This document shows, piece by piece, positions 21,609-29,160 of a DNA stretch of 35,133 nucleotides. The position numbers and the translations under genes were made by a program. Source of the stretch: Rhodocyclaceae bacterium (lineage in GTDB: Bacteria; Pseudomonadota; Gammaproteobacteria; Burkholderiales; Rhodocyclaceae). Position 1 is the stretch's first letter, and every line of letters starts with the position of its first letter. The stretch lies in NCBI GenBank assembly GCA_026646875.1, contig JAPKHL010000071.1:1-35133 (forward strand). The letters run 5' to 3'. Under the pieces are notes generated by a model. That model did no database searches. It had not been told where the DNA came from and saw nothing but the letters and a program-made list of their open reading frames with translations.

Positions 21609-23021
21609 ATGCACACCGCCGACCTTCTTCCGGCCGCCACGCCGGCGCCGGTCCTCACCGTCACCCTGCTCAACCGGCTGGCGCGCGAGCGGCTCGAGGC
21701 GTCCTTTCCGCTCTGCTGGGTCGCCGGCGAGGTCTCCAACCTGACCCGGGCCGCGTCCGGCCATCTCTATTTCTCGCTCAAGGATGCCGGCGCACAGGTG
21801 CGCTGCGTGATGTTCCGCAACCGCGCACAGTTGCTCGGCTGGCGGCTCGAGAACGGCCAGCACATCGAAGCCCGGGTGCTGGTCACGCTCTACGAGGCAC
21901 GCGGCGATTTCCAGCTGAATGTCGAAGCCGCGCGCCAGGCCGGCATCGGCAATCTTTACGAGCGTTTCCTGCAACTCAAGGAAAAGCTCGAGCGCGAGGG
22001 ACTCTTCGCCGCGGCCGGCAAACGCCCCCTGCCGACCTTCGTGCGCCGGATCGGCATCGTCACCTCGCCGCAGGCCGCCGCCCTGCGCGACGTGCTGGCG
22101 ACCCTGCGCCGGCGTGCCCCGCACGTCGACATCGTGCTCTATCCGACGCCGGTCCAGGGCGACGGCGCGGGGGCACAGATCGCCGCAGCGCTTCAGCTTG
22201 CCTCGGCGCGCGCGCGGGCCGACGCCACCGACCTGCTGATCCTCTGCCGTGGCGGTGGCAGCATCGAGGATCTCTGGGCCTTCAACGAGGAAATCGTCGC
22301 TCGCGCCCTGCGCGCCTCGACCCTGCCGGTGATTACCGGCATCGGGCACGAAACCGATTTCACGATCGCCGATTTTGCCGCCGACCACCGCGCCCCGACG
22401 CCGACCGCCGCAGCCGAACTTGCCGCACCGGCCCGCGCCGCCCTGCGGGAACGCCTGGGCGGCCTGCGGGCGGCCCTCTCCCGCCAGATGTTGCGCGCCA
22501 TCGAGCAGCGGGCGCAGCGTCTCGACGGCTTGAGCCCGCGCCTGCAGCATCCCGCCGAGCGTCTCGCACGACAGGCCGAAGCGCTGCGCAACCTGCAGCG
22601 GCGGCTCGACGCGACGCTCGCGCAATCGGCCGCCCGTGGCCGCGAACGCCTCGCCGGACTGGCTCGGCGCTTCGCCCTGGCGCGCCCGGACGGCAGCCGG
22701 CCGGCGCGGCGCCTGGAAGCCCTCGCGCCCCGCCTGCACGGTGCCTGGCAGCGGCGGCAGCAGGCACGCCATGCCGATCTCGAGCGGCTCGCCAGCAGCC
22801 TTGCACACCTCAACCCGGAGAACGTGCTGGCACGCGGTTTCTCCGTGGTGCGCGACGACGCCGGCAGGATCGTGAGCGACAGCGCAATGCTGGAACCATC
22901 GGCGCGGATCGCTGTCCATTTCCACCGTGGCCGTGCCGAAGCGACGGTCACGGCGCTCGACCGGGACGCCGGCATGCCGCCGGCAGCGTTGCCGTTTGCC
23001 CGCGAGGGCGGCGACGCATAG
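21609..23021 (+). CDS. xseA: Exodeoxyribonuclease VII large subunit
   Basis: A 470-residue nuclease subunit that with XseB degrades single-stranded DNA from both ends. An N-terminal OB-fold domain (LCWVAGEVSNLTRAASGHLYFSLKDAGAQVRCVMFR) is followed by the catalytic domain with RRIGIVTSPQAAALRDVL, LILCRGGGSIEDLWAFNEE and ITGIGHETDFTIADFAADHRAPTPTAAAE. A long helical arm (about 280-400) follows, then the end segment LARGFSVVRDDAGRIV. Length is usual for the family. No Shine-Dalgarno sequence precedes the ATG. xseB is not adjacent. Its TAG stop lies inside the sodB promoter -10. Confidence 0.96.
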   Translation: MHTADLLPAATPAPVLTVTLLNRLARERLEASFPLCWVAGEVSNLTRAASGHLYFSLKDAGAQVRCVMFRNRAQLLGWRLENGQHIEARVLVTLYEARGDFQLNVEAARQAGIGNLYERFLQLKEKLEREGLFAAAGKRPLPTFVRRIGIVTSPQAAALRDVLATLRRRAPHVDIVLYPTPVQGDGAGAQIAAALQLASARARADATDLLILCRGGGSIEDLWAFNEEIVARALRASTLPVITGIGHETDFTIADFAADHRAPTPTAAAELAAPARAALRERLGGLRAALSRQMLRAIEQRAQRLDGLSPRLQHPAERLARQAEALRNLQRRLDATLAQSAARGRERLAGLARRFALARPDGSRPARRLEALAPRLHGAWQRRQQARHADLERLASSLAHLNPENVLARGFSVVRDDAGRIVSDSAMLEPSARIAVHFHRGRAEATVTALDRDAGMPPAALPFAREGGDA

Positions 23022-23024
23022 AAT
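22996..23024 (+). promoter_or_regulatory. Sigma70 promoter of sodB
   Basis: TTGCCC (22996-23001), 17 bases, TAGAAT (23019-23024). The -10 box contains the xseA stop codon (23019-23021). Transcription would begin near 23031, leaving a leader of about 66 bases with GGAGAAG before the sodB ATG. Confidence 0.65.
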
Positions 23025-23096
23025 TTTCCGGCGACAGAAAAAAACCGCGCGCCGCGCATCCCTCCCGAAAACACCCCGACTCACACGGAGAAGAAG

Positions 23097-23684
23097 ATGG
23101 AACACTGCCTTCCGCAACTGCCCTATGCCATGGACGCCCTCGCGCCGCACATGAGCAAGGAAACCTTCGAATACCACTACGCCAAGCATCATCAGGCCTA
23201 CGTCACCAACCTGAACAACCTGATCAAGGGCACCGAGTACGAGGCGCTCGATCTCGAGGCCATCGTCCGCAAGGCGCCGGCCGGCGGCATCTACAACAAT
23301 GCCGCGCAGGTCTGGAACCACAGCTTCTTCTGGAACTGCATGAAGCCCAATGGCGGCGGCGCACCCGGCGGCGCCCTGGCGGCAGCGATCGACGCCAAGT
23401 GGGGCTCGCTCGACGAGTTCAAGAAGGCCTTCCAGGCCTCCGCCGTGGGCAACTTCGGCTCGGGCTGGACCTGGCTGGTCAGAAAGGCCGACGGCAGCGT
23501 CGACATCGTCAACATGGGCGCCGCCGGCACCCCGCTGACCACCGGCGACAAGGCCCTGCTCTGCATCGATGTCTGGGAGCACGCCTACTACATCGACTAC
23601 CGCAACCTGCGTCCGAAGTTCGTCGAAACCTTCCTGAACCATCTGGTCAACTGGAGCTTTGCCGAGCAGAATTTCGCCGGCTGA
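23097..23684 (+). CDS. sodB: Iron superoxide dismutase
   Basis: A 195-residue Fe/Mn-type superoxide dismutase. The four metal ligands are visible as the His in YHYAKHH near residue 27, the His in QVWNHSFFW near 74, and Asp/His in [11 protein letters not shown] near 157-161. Gln in [11 protein letters not shown], the N-terminal-domain position typical of Fe enzymes, favours iron. No signal peptide, so cytoplasmic. GGAGAAG lies 5-6 bases ahead of the ATG; a promoter and a strong downstream hairpin make it a single-gene transcript. Confidence 0.96.
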   Translation: MEHCLPQLPYAMDALAPHMSKETFEYHYAKHHQAYVTNLNNLIKGTEYEALDLEAIVRKAPAGGIYNNAAQVWNHSFFWNCMKPNGGGAPGGALAAAIDAKWGSLDEFKKAFQASAVGNFGSGWTWLVRKADGSVDIVNMGAAGTPLTTGDKALLCIDVWEHAYYIDYRNLRPKFVETFLNHLVNWSFAEQNFAG

Positions 23685-23701
23685 TTCTTCCCGCGACCGA
23701 G

Positions 23702-23737
23702 CGAAGGGCACCCCTGCGGGGTGCCCTTCGCCGTTTA
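23702..23737 (+). terminator. Terminator hairpin after sodB
   Basis: GCGAAGGGCACCCC (23702-23715) pairs perfectly with 23719-23732 across a three-base loop: a 14-bp stem, followed by cgttt. The stem is very strong but the T-run is short. It begins 18 bases past the sodB stop. Confidence 0.75.
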
Positions 23738-23776
23738 CGGCGGCAGGACGCGGTGACTGCATTGCGGGAGCGGTTG

Positions 23777-23785
23777 TGATATACA
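23777..23785 (+). promoter_or_regulatory. Extended -10 promoter candidate for the DUF3334 gene
   Basis: TGATATACA holds TG, one base, then TATACA (23780-23785), an extended -10 form, 34 bases before the ATG at 23820. No good -35 at normal spacing was found, which is tolerable for extended -10 promoters. Confidence 0.45.
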
Positions 23786-23819
23786 TACGCCACCCTCATT
23801 CTCCGGACGACCGTACGTC

Positions 23820-24536
23820 ATGCCCCTGCAGGCTCCCCCCGCCGCCTTCGGCACCGAAGACATCCTGATCAGCCTGTGCAATTCGGTCAGCCGGGTGCTG
23901 ACCATCGCCACGGCCAGCCAGATCCACTATTCCGGCATGGTGCAGATCCACTATTCCGGCATGGTGCAGCGGATCACCCGCACCTGCCTGAAGCCCGACA
24001 TCGGCTGCTTCGTCCTCTTCGACGGCGGCTTCTCCGGGCTGGTGGTGATCAACTTCTCCGCTTCGGCGGCGATGGAGCTGTACGAAAACTACCTGCTGAA
24101 CATGGGCATGGCGAAGAGCGACCTGGCGAGTTCGCACACCTCGGACGAGGTGAGCAACGTGATGGGCGAGCTGATGAACCAGATCGTCGGCGACTTCACC
24201 GGCAAGGTGGCGCGCGAGTTGCAGACGCACATCACGCAGAACCAGCCCAAGATGCTGGCGCTCAACAAGCAGGTGATGCTCAGCGTGGATGCCAACCTGG
24301 ATCAGCCGGAAGCACGCCGCGTCACCTTCCACACCGGGCGCAACAACATCTTCTACCTCGAGATGGCGATCGACCGAACCGAGTTCATCAAGCTCTACGA
24401 CTTCGAACCGAACGAGGCTCCCGACCCCGACGCGCTGATCGCGCAGGTCAACGGCGGCGCCAAAGCCCCCGCCCCGGCTGCGCCGGCGCTGAAGAACAGC
24501 GAACACGACGATCTGCTCGACTCGCTCGGCATGTAG
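23820..24536 (+). CDS. DUF3334 family protein (CheX-like)
   Basis: A 238-residue cytoplasmic protein of the DUF3334 family, recognised by TEDILISLCNSVSRVL, LKPDIGCFVLFDGGFSGLVVIN, SDEVSNVMGELMNQIVGDF and ALNKQVMLSVDANLDQPEARR. The second helix pattern (EVSNVMGELMNQIVG) resembles CheX/CheC-type phosphatase-related folds, hence a possible link to chemotaxis or signalling; the function of the family is unknown to me. The C-terminal tail after residue 205 is Ala/Pro-rich and ends HDDLLDSLGM. Residues of QIHYSGMV occur twice in a row near 34-49 because of a perfect 24-bp duplication. Convergent with nirH, 38 bases apart. Confidence 0.85.
   Translation: MPLQAPPAAFGTEDILISLCNSVSRVLTIATASQIHYSGMVQIHYSGMVQRITRTCLKPDIGCFVLFDGGFSGLVVINFSASAAMELYENYLLNMGMAKSDLASSHTSDEVSNVMGELMNQIVGDFTGKVARELQTHITQNQPKMLALNKQVMLSVDANLDQPEARRVTFHTGRNNIFYLEMAIDRTEFIKLYDFEPNEAPDPDALIAQVNGGAKAPAPAAPALKNSEHDDLLDSLGM
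23919..23966 (+). repeat. Perfect 24-bp in-frame tandem duplication
   Basis: Bases 23919-23942 are repeated exactly at 23943-23966, coding QIHYSGMV twice within the DUF3334 gene. Related proteins that I can recall have only one copy of this segment (HYSxMVQ). Either recent slippage/duplication or an assembly error. Confidence 0.9.
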
Positions 24537-24574
24537 GCCACGAGCAGCCTGCCAGACTCCGGGCCCGCCGGCGT

Positions 24575-25072
24575 TCAGGCGCCGATGCGCAGTCCGGTCT
24601 TCTTCAGGATCGCGGTCGAGAACAGCACGTCGTGCGCGCGACAGGCGTCGCCGAGCAGCGCCGCGATCTCGCCGACCTGGGCCAGCACCTCCTCGCGCGA
24701 GGTGCCGTGCACCATGGCGAAAAGATTGTAGGGCCAGGCCGGCAGTCGACGCGGACGGTGATAGCAGTGGGTGACGAAGGCCAGCGCGCCGATGCGCGCG
24801 CCAAGCTCGTCGATACGCTCGTCCGGCACGTCCCACACGCTCATTCCGTTCGCCGTGTAGCCGATGGCGTAGTGGTTGGGCACGGCGCCGATGCGGCGGA
24901 TCACGCCACGCTCGAGCATCGCGGACAGGCGCGCCATGACCTCCTCGGGCGACACGCCCAACTGCCCGGCGAGGGCATGATAGGGACGCGGCACCAGAGG
25001 CAGGCCGCCCTGCGTGGCCAGCACGAGACGCCGGTCGAGGTCATCGACGGATGGATTCGACATCCCGCTCAT
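24575..25072 (-). CDS. nirH: NirH, siroheme decarboxylase subunit for heme d1
   Basis: A 165-residue AsnC/Lrp-like protein with an N-terminal winged-helix-like part (DLDRRLVLATQGGLPLVPRPYHALA, VIRRIGAVPNHYAIGYTANGMSVWDVP) and a C-terminal ferredoxin-like part with THCYHRPRRLPAWPYNLFAMVHG. In heme d1 synthesis NirD, L, G and H together decarboxylate siroheme to 12,18-didecarboxysiroheme. This sequence matches the NirL/NirH half of the family (CYxRPR, WPYNLF). ATG overlaps the nirG stop by 4 bases (ATGA), implying coupled translation. It is the last gene of the cluster; no nirJ follows. Confidence 0.88.
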   Translation of the reverse strand: MSGMSNPSVDDLDRRLVLATQGGLPLVPRPYHALAGQLGVSPEEVMARLSAMLERGVIRRIGAVPNHYAIGYTANGMSVWDVPDERIDELGARIGALAFVTHCYHRPRRLPAWPYNLFAMVHGTSREEVLAQVGEIAALLGDACRAHDVLFSTAILKKTGLRIGA

Positions 25073-25551
25073 GCGCGCACCTCCAGTTTCATTTCAACGA
25101 AATACTCGCGCAGCTTCGGGAAGGGATAAACCGGCAGGCCGCTGGCCGCCTCGATGCGCGCCACCGTGTCGGCGATTCCCGCAGGGGTTTCGGTGGCCAG
25201 CACGAACCACATGTTGAGGGCGTGCGTGCGCCGGTAGTTGTGGGCCACTTCGGGAAAGCCATTGACGATTTCCAGCACGCGCGCCCAATCGTCCTCGGGC
25301 ACCTGCATGGCGGCGAGCACGAAGGCGCCCCCCATCCGCTCGATCTGGAACATCGGACCGAAGCGCGTCAGCACGCGGGCATCGAGCAGGCGCTGCAGGC
25401 GGGCGAGCAGATCGTCCTCGGCGATGCCGAGCGCCGTCGCTGCGGCGAGATACGGGCGTTCGCAGAGCGGAAAATCGCCCTGCAGGCGATCCACGATGGC
25501 GCGGTCGATGGCGTCGAGCGCCACCGGTCCGCTGCGCGCCGGCTCACGCAT
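25069..25551 (-). CDS. nirG: NirG, siroheme decarboxylase subunit for heme d1
   Basis: A 160-residue AsnC/Lrp-like protein of the NirD/NirG half of the family: ALDAIDRAIVDRLQGDFPLCERPY at the N-terminus, VLTRFGPMFQIERMGGAFVLAAM, then AHNYRRTHALNMWFVLATE, a counterpart of the NHNYER...YNLWFV segment in the fused gene upstream. Works with the other Nir decarboxylase parts in the cytoplasm. The start overlaps the end of the nirDL gene by 8 bases. The wing-helix part probably no longer acts as a DNA-binding regulator; that comes from knowledge of the family. Confidence 0.88.
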   Translation of the reverse strand: MREPARSGPVALDAIDRAIVDRLQGDFPLCERPYLAAATALGIAEDDLLARLQRLLDARVLTRFGPMFQIERMGGAFVLAAMQVPEDDWARVLEIVNGFPEVAHNYRRTHALNMWFVLATETPAGIADTVARIEAASGLPVYPFPKLREYFVEMKLEVRA

Positions 25552-26536
25552 AGCGCGCTCCGGTCTGCTTGAAGCGGGTCAGCGAGAAGAGCACGTCGTG
25601 CGCGCAGCCAGCCAGGTCGAGCCGGGCGCGCAGCGCAGCGATGTGCGCCTCCACCTCGGCGCGCGCCTGCCCGTGAATCATGCAGAACAGATTGTAGGGC
25701 CAGTCCGGCAGCACCCGGGGACGCTGGTAGCAGAGCGTGACGCCGGGCTCGCGGGCAAGCGCCTCGCCGACGGCCTCGATGCGCGCCTCGGGAATGTCCT
25801 GCACGAGCATGGCGTTGGCGGTATACCCCAGCTCGTGGTGGCGGACGACGACGCCGAAGCGCTTGATCACCCCCGCCTCGCACCAGCAGCGGATGCGCTC
25901 GAGCACTTCACTTTCCTCGCAACCGACCCGGCTGGCGAGCACCTGGAAGGGACGGATGAAGAGCGGCAGCCCTTCCTGCAGGGCCATGACCAGGCGGCGC
26001 TCCAGCTCGCCGAGCGGCGTCGGCGCGCTGAACGGAACGGCGCGCGGCGCCGGCACGGGCACGGACTTGCCGGCGCCGTCGAGGTCGAACCCCAGGTCGA
26101 TGTGGAACTCGCGCAGCAGCGGCAGGCGCAGGATCGGGTAACCGGCGGCCTGCTCGATGGCGCCGAGCGCGGCCTGCAGCCGCCCTTCGGACCCCGCGGT
26201 GACCACGAACCAGAGGTTGTAGCGATGCTCGCGTTCGTAGTTGTGGTTCACCTCGGGAAACCGGTTGACCGCCTCGGCGACCGCGCCGAGGCGGTCCGGC
26301 GGCACCGCCATCGCCGCCAGCGTGCTGGCGCCGATGCGCTTGGGCGCGAAGACGGCGCCGACACGCGAGATCTTGCCCTCGCGGCGCAGCTGCTCGAGGC
26401 TGCGCAGCACCGCGCCCTCCCCCACGCCCAGGCGGGCCGCCAGTTCGGCGAAGGGCGCCGGGCACAGGGGGAAATTGCGCTGGAAGTCGTTGAGCAGGCG
26501 GAAATCGAGGCCGCCGGCAAGGGTATCGCTGCTCAT
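25544..26536 (-). CDS. nirDL: NirD-NirL fusion, siroheme decarboxylase
   Basis: A 330-residue protein made of two AsnC/Lrp-like modules. Module 1 (about 1-150) is NirD/G-like: LLNDFQRNFPLCPAPFAELA, ISRVGAVFAPKRIG, NHNYEREHRYNLWFVV. A Pro/Ala linker (about 157-172, PVPAPRAVPFSAP) leads to module 2 (about 173-330), NirL/H-like: LERRLVMALQEGLPLFIRPF, VIKRFGVVVRHHELGYTANAM, CYQRPRVLPDWPYNLF. Fused NirDL enzymes are known in other denitrifiers. It decarboxylates siroheme on the way to heme d1. Starts 5 bases after nirF stop and overlaps nirG. Confidence 0.9.
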   Translation of the reverse strand: MSSDTLAGGLDFRLLNDFQRNFPLCPAPFAELAARLGVGEGAVLRSLEQLRREGKISRVGAVFAPKRIGASTLAAMAVPPDRLGAVAEAVNRFPEVNHNYEREHRYNLWFVVTAGSEGRLQAALGAIEQAAGYPILRLPLLREFHIDLGFDLDGAGKSVPVPAPRAVPFSAPTPLGELERRLVMALQEGLPLFIRPFQVLASRVGCEESEVLERIRCWCEAGVIKRFGVVVRHHELGYTANAMLVQDIPEARIEAVGEALAREPGVTLCYQRPRVLPDWPYNLFCMIHGQARAEVEAHIAALRARLDLAGCAHDVLFSLTRFKQTGARYA

Positions 26537-26541
26537 GGTGT

Positions 26542-27708
26542 TCAGAATCCGGTGCGGAAGGCGCGGCTGGTGAAGAAAATGCCGCTCGGGGCCTGTGCCG
26601 CGAACTCGCCGATGCGGGTGAAACGGGCCGTATCGTAGATGGCGACGGTATTATCGTCGCGCGCCGAGAGCCAGACATGCTCGCCGCGCGGCGTGAACTC
26701 CATGTGCAGGATGGCCTTGCCCGGCTGCAGCGTCTGCACCACCTTGCCGCTCAGCGTGTCGATCACCTCGACCCAGGCGTTGTCCGGGAAGGCATAGTTG
26801 ACCCACACCTGGCGGCCATCCGGACGCGCCATCACGAAGACCGGCTGACCCTTGACCGGGATGCGGCGCACCTCCTTCCAGTCCTGCGTGCTCACCACCA
26901 GCACCTCGTGACGGCCGATCGCCGGCAGGTAGGCATTGCCCTGCGCCACCGCCCAGCCGCGCAGGTGCGGCATCTTGAACACCGGCAATTTTTCCTCGCC
27001 GCGCCCGTAGTTCTCGAGGATCTTGCGGGCTCCGAGTTCCGGCTGCCAGGTATCGAGCAGGGCAATGCCGTCCTCGCCGAAGAGGCCGGCCATGTAGTAG
27101 CGGCCATCCGGGGTGACCAGGCCGTCATAGGGCTGGCGGCCGGCCGGGAAGCGCTGGGTCACCGGCTTGCGCGGGTCGCTGAAGTCGCTGACCCAGATCT
27201 CGCCGCCCTCGAACAGGGCATAGCCGAAACGGTTGCCGGACAGGTCGGCGAGACCGACGACCTTGGAGAACTTGCCCGGCGCGTACTCGGCCGGAACCTC
27301 GGAGAGCAGCTCGAGCGTTTCGGCATCGAAGGCCTTGATGCCGCCCGGCGTGTAGTTCTGCGCGACGACGATGCGGCCGTCCTGCGAGATCGAACCGCCG
27401 ATGGCATTGCCGGACTGGATGACACGCTTGACGATGCGCGCCTCGAGCAGGTCGATCTTGGTCAGCCCCCCGTCTCGCCCGAAGATGTAGGCGTAGCGGC
27501 CGTCGCGCGAATAGACGGCGGACGCATGCGAAAGGTCGCCCAAGCCCTCGATGCGGGCATAGGGTGCGCGGCGGGTGGTGTCGACCAGCGTCACGTGGCC
27601 GCTGGCGCGCTCGATGACCAGACCGAGGTCGCCGGTCCCGCGCGGCGGCGGCGTGGTGGCGCAGGCGGAAAGAAGGACGACGGACAGCAGGGCGAGGATT
27701 TTGCGCAT
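26542..27708 (-). CDS. nirF: NirF, heme d1 biosynthesis protein (predicted lipoprotein)
   Basis: A 388-residue beta-propeller protein related to the d1 domain of cytochrome cd1. The N-terminus MRKILALLSVVLLSACATT has a lipobox (LLSAC), so it is probably anchored in the periplasm. Family segments: VIERASGHVTLVDTTRR, SHASAVYSRDGRYAYIFGRDGG, PHLRGWAVAQGNAYLPAIGRHEVLVVSTQDW, EFTPRGEHVWLSARDDN. NirF acts late in heme d1 synthesis, on dihydro-heme d1 in current models. The 105-base gap upstream carries a hairpin and an FNR-like box, so it may head its own transcript. Confidence 0.92.
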   Translation of the reverse strand: MRKILALLSVVLLSACATTPPPRGTGDLGLVIERASGHVTLVDTTRRAPYARIEGLGDLSHASAVYSRDGRYAYIFGRDGGLTKIDLLEARIVKRVIQSGNAIGGSISQDGRIVVAQNYTPGGIKAFDAETLELLSEVPAEYAPGKFSKVVGLADLSGNRFGYALFEGGEIWVSDFSDPRKPVTQRFPAGRQPYDGLVTPDGRYYMAGLFGEDGIALLDTWQPELGARKILENYGRGEEKLPVFKMPHLRGWAVAQGNAYLPAIGRHEVLVVSTQDWKEVRRIPVKGQPVFVMARPDGRQVWVNYAFPDNAWVEVIDTLSGKVVQTLQPGKAILHMEFTPRGEHVWLSARDDNTVAIYDTARFTRIGEFAAQAPSGIFFTSRAFRTGF

Positions 27709-27760
27709 GGTCGGTTCTCTGTTCGCTCTCTCGGAAGGTGATGCCGCTGTCACCAAGACA

Positions 27761-27788
27761 AACGGCGCAGACCGTAGCATGCGCCGTT
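27761..27788 (-). terminator. Hairpin between the thioredoxin gene and nirF
   Basis: AACGGCGCA (27761-27769) and TGCGCCGTT (27780-27788) form a perfect 9-bp stem with a 10-base loop. Read on the minus strand it ends in GCCGTTTGTCTT, moderately T-rich. It may end the nos-side transcript or act as a leader structure of nirF. Confidence 0.5.
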
Positions 27789-27803
27789 CAGCGTGCTAAA
27801 ACT

Positions 27804-27817
27804 TTGGCCCAGGTCAA
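27804..27817 (-). promoter_or_regulatory. FNR/DNR-like box upstream of nirF
   Basis: On the minus strand TTGACCTGGGCCAA fits the TTGAT-N4-ATCAA layout of FNR/ANR/DNR-type regulators at 7 of 10 positions. It overlaps the end of the thioredoxin gene and lies about 96-109 bases before the nirF ATG. A TGCTACGGT extended -10-like element follows at 27779-27771; the spacing gives a centre near -46, a little off the ideal -41.5. Confidence 0.35.
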
Positions 27818-28314
27818 AGGATCGACCGGATCGCCGCCTCCATCTCCGCCTTGCTCATGGCGCCGAGCTTCCTGGCCACCACCTTGCCGCTGCGATCGAT
27901 CACCAGCGTGAAGGGCAGACCCGATTTCGGATTGCCGACGGCCTGCATCAGCTCGATGCTCTTCTGCACGCCGCCGATCAGCAGCGTGTAGTTCATTTCA
28001 TAGGCGCGGGCGAACTCGAGCACCGCTTCGCGGCTGCCATCGTCCTCGACGGCGACGCCGACGATGACGAGCCCCTTGGCCTTGTAGCGGGCGTGCATCT
28101 CGGCGAGATCGGGAATCTCCTTGCGGCAGGGACCGCACCAGCGCGCCCAGAAATTGACCACCAGCGGCTTCCCGCGCAACGTTTCGAGCGCCAGCGGCCT
28201 GCCATCGGCGCCCGCCATCGTCTGGGCGTAAAACGGTGCGCTGGAGGGCATCTCGTCGGCCTGCGCACCGGCCACGGCGGCAGCCAGCAGCAGGCCCGCG
28301 AACCATCGCTTCAT
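27814..28314 (-). CDS. TlpA-like periplasmic thioredoxin
   Basis: A 166-residue secreted thioredoxin-fold protein: signal peptide (MKRWFAGLLLAAAVAGAQA), then PLALETLRGKPLVVNFWARWCGPCRKEIPDL with the WCGPC active site. GLVIVGVAVEDDGS and a cis-Pro region SGLPFTLVIDRSGKV follow. GAGGAG lies 7 bases upstream and the gap to nosY is 11 bases, so it belongs to the nos operon. Likely roles are thiol reduction for copper-centre assembly or cytochrome c maturation; the sequence does not decide. It should not be mistaken for NosX or ScoI, which have different folds or motifs. Confidence 0.88.
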   Translation of the reverse strand: MKRWFAGLLLAAAVAGAQADEMPSSAPFYAQTMAGADGRPLALETLRGKPLVVNFWARWCGPCRKEIPDLAEMHARYKAKGLVIVGVAVEDDGSREAVLEFARAYEMNYTLLIGGVQKSIELMQAVGNPKSGLPFTLVIDRSGKVVARKLGAMSKAEMEAAIRSIL

Positions 28315-28325
28315 GCCGGCGCTCC

Positions 28326-29153
28326 TCACGGCAGATCGCTGCGGCGGAAGACCAGGAAACCGCCGAGCGCACACAGCGTGCCGAGCAGCAGCGGGTACGC
28401 CAGCGCGTAGAGCCGGTAGCCGGTCGCGCCGAAGAGATCGAGGATCACGTAGGCCGAGGGACCGAGCACGATCAGCTGCGGGTCGAACATGGCCAGCGCG
28501 GCGGTGCGGAAGACCTGCAGCGGATTGGCCAGGGCGATGGTGACCGCGACCTCGGGCATCACGCGTCCCTGGATGAGGATGCCGAGCAGGATCAGGTCGA
28601 GGAAGAGCAGCAGCGTCAGCCAGACCATGAAGGCCGCGCCCTGCGCCACATCGGTGCTGCGCGCCAGCGTCGAGATGAACATGCCGATGCCGAGGAAGCA
28701 CCAGCCCATCACGGCGAGCAGCGCGGTGTAGTAACCGAACATTCCCCAGGGCACCTCGACGTCCTTGACGAGCGCCCAGAGCACGGCACCGAGCATGGCC
28801 ACGAAGACCGGCAGGAAGATGGTGACGTAGCGGCCGATGATCTTGCCCCAGAACCAGGCGGACAGCGACACCGGCAGCGAGAGCAGGTACTCGAAGACGC
28901 CAGCCTCGCGGTCGCCGGCCACCGAGCGCACGGTGGTGATCAGCACGAAGACGGGCAGGATGGCCATGGTCAGCTGGATGTAGGTGACCAGCAGGCGCGA
29001 CAGGCCGATGAAGCCGAGCACGCGCGATTCGGTCAGGCCGAAGGCGAAGAGCAGCGCGACGATGCCGCCGAACACCAGGCTGTAGATCAGGAACCAGCGG
29101 GCACGCAACGATTCGACGATGTCCAGCTTGGCGGTCAGGAGAAGTGTGTTCAT
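28326..29153 (-). CDS. nosY: NosY, ABC-type permease of N2O reductase maturation
   Basis: A 275-residue inner-membrane protein with six likely helices, including LIYSLVFGGIVALLFAFGLT, LTMAILPVFVLITTVRSVAGD and AAFMVWLTLLLFLDLILLGIL. The REAGVFEYLLSLPVS motif after the second helix is typical of ABC-2 type permeases and contacts the ATPase. With NosF and NosD it forms the complex that supplies sulfur/copper-centre assembly for NosZ. Start at 29153 (MNTLLLTAKLD); nosL ends 7 bases upstream. Confidence 0.93.
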   Translation of the reverse strand: MNTLLLTAKLDIVESLRARWFLIYSLVFGGIVALLFAFGLTESRVLGFIGLSRLLVTYIQLTMAILPVFVLITTVRSVAGDREAGVFEYLLSLPVSLSAWFWGKIIGRYVTIFLPVFVAMLGAVLWALVKDVEVPWGMFGYYTALLAVMGWCFLGIGMFISTLARSTDVAQGAAFMVWLTLLLFLDLILLGILIQGRVMPEVAVTIALANPLQVFRTAALAMFDPQLIVLGPSAYVILDLFGATGYRLYALAYPLLLGTLCALGGFLVFRRSDLP

Positions 29154-29160
29154 GTCGGGG

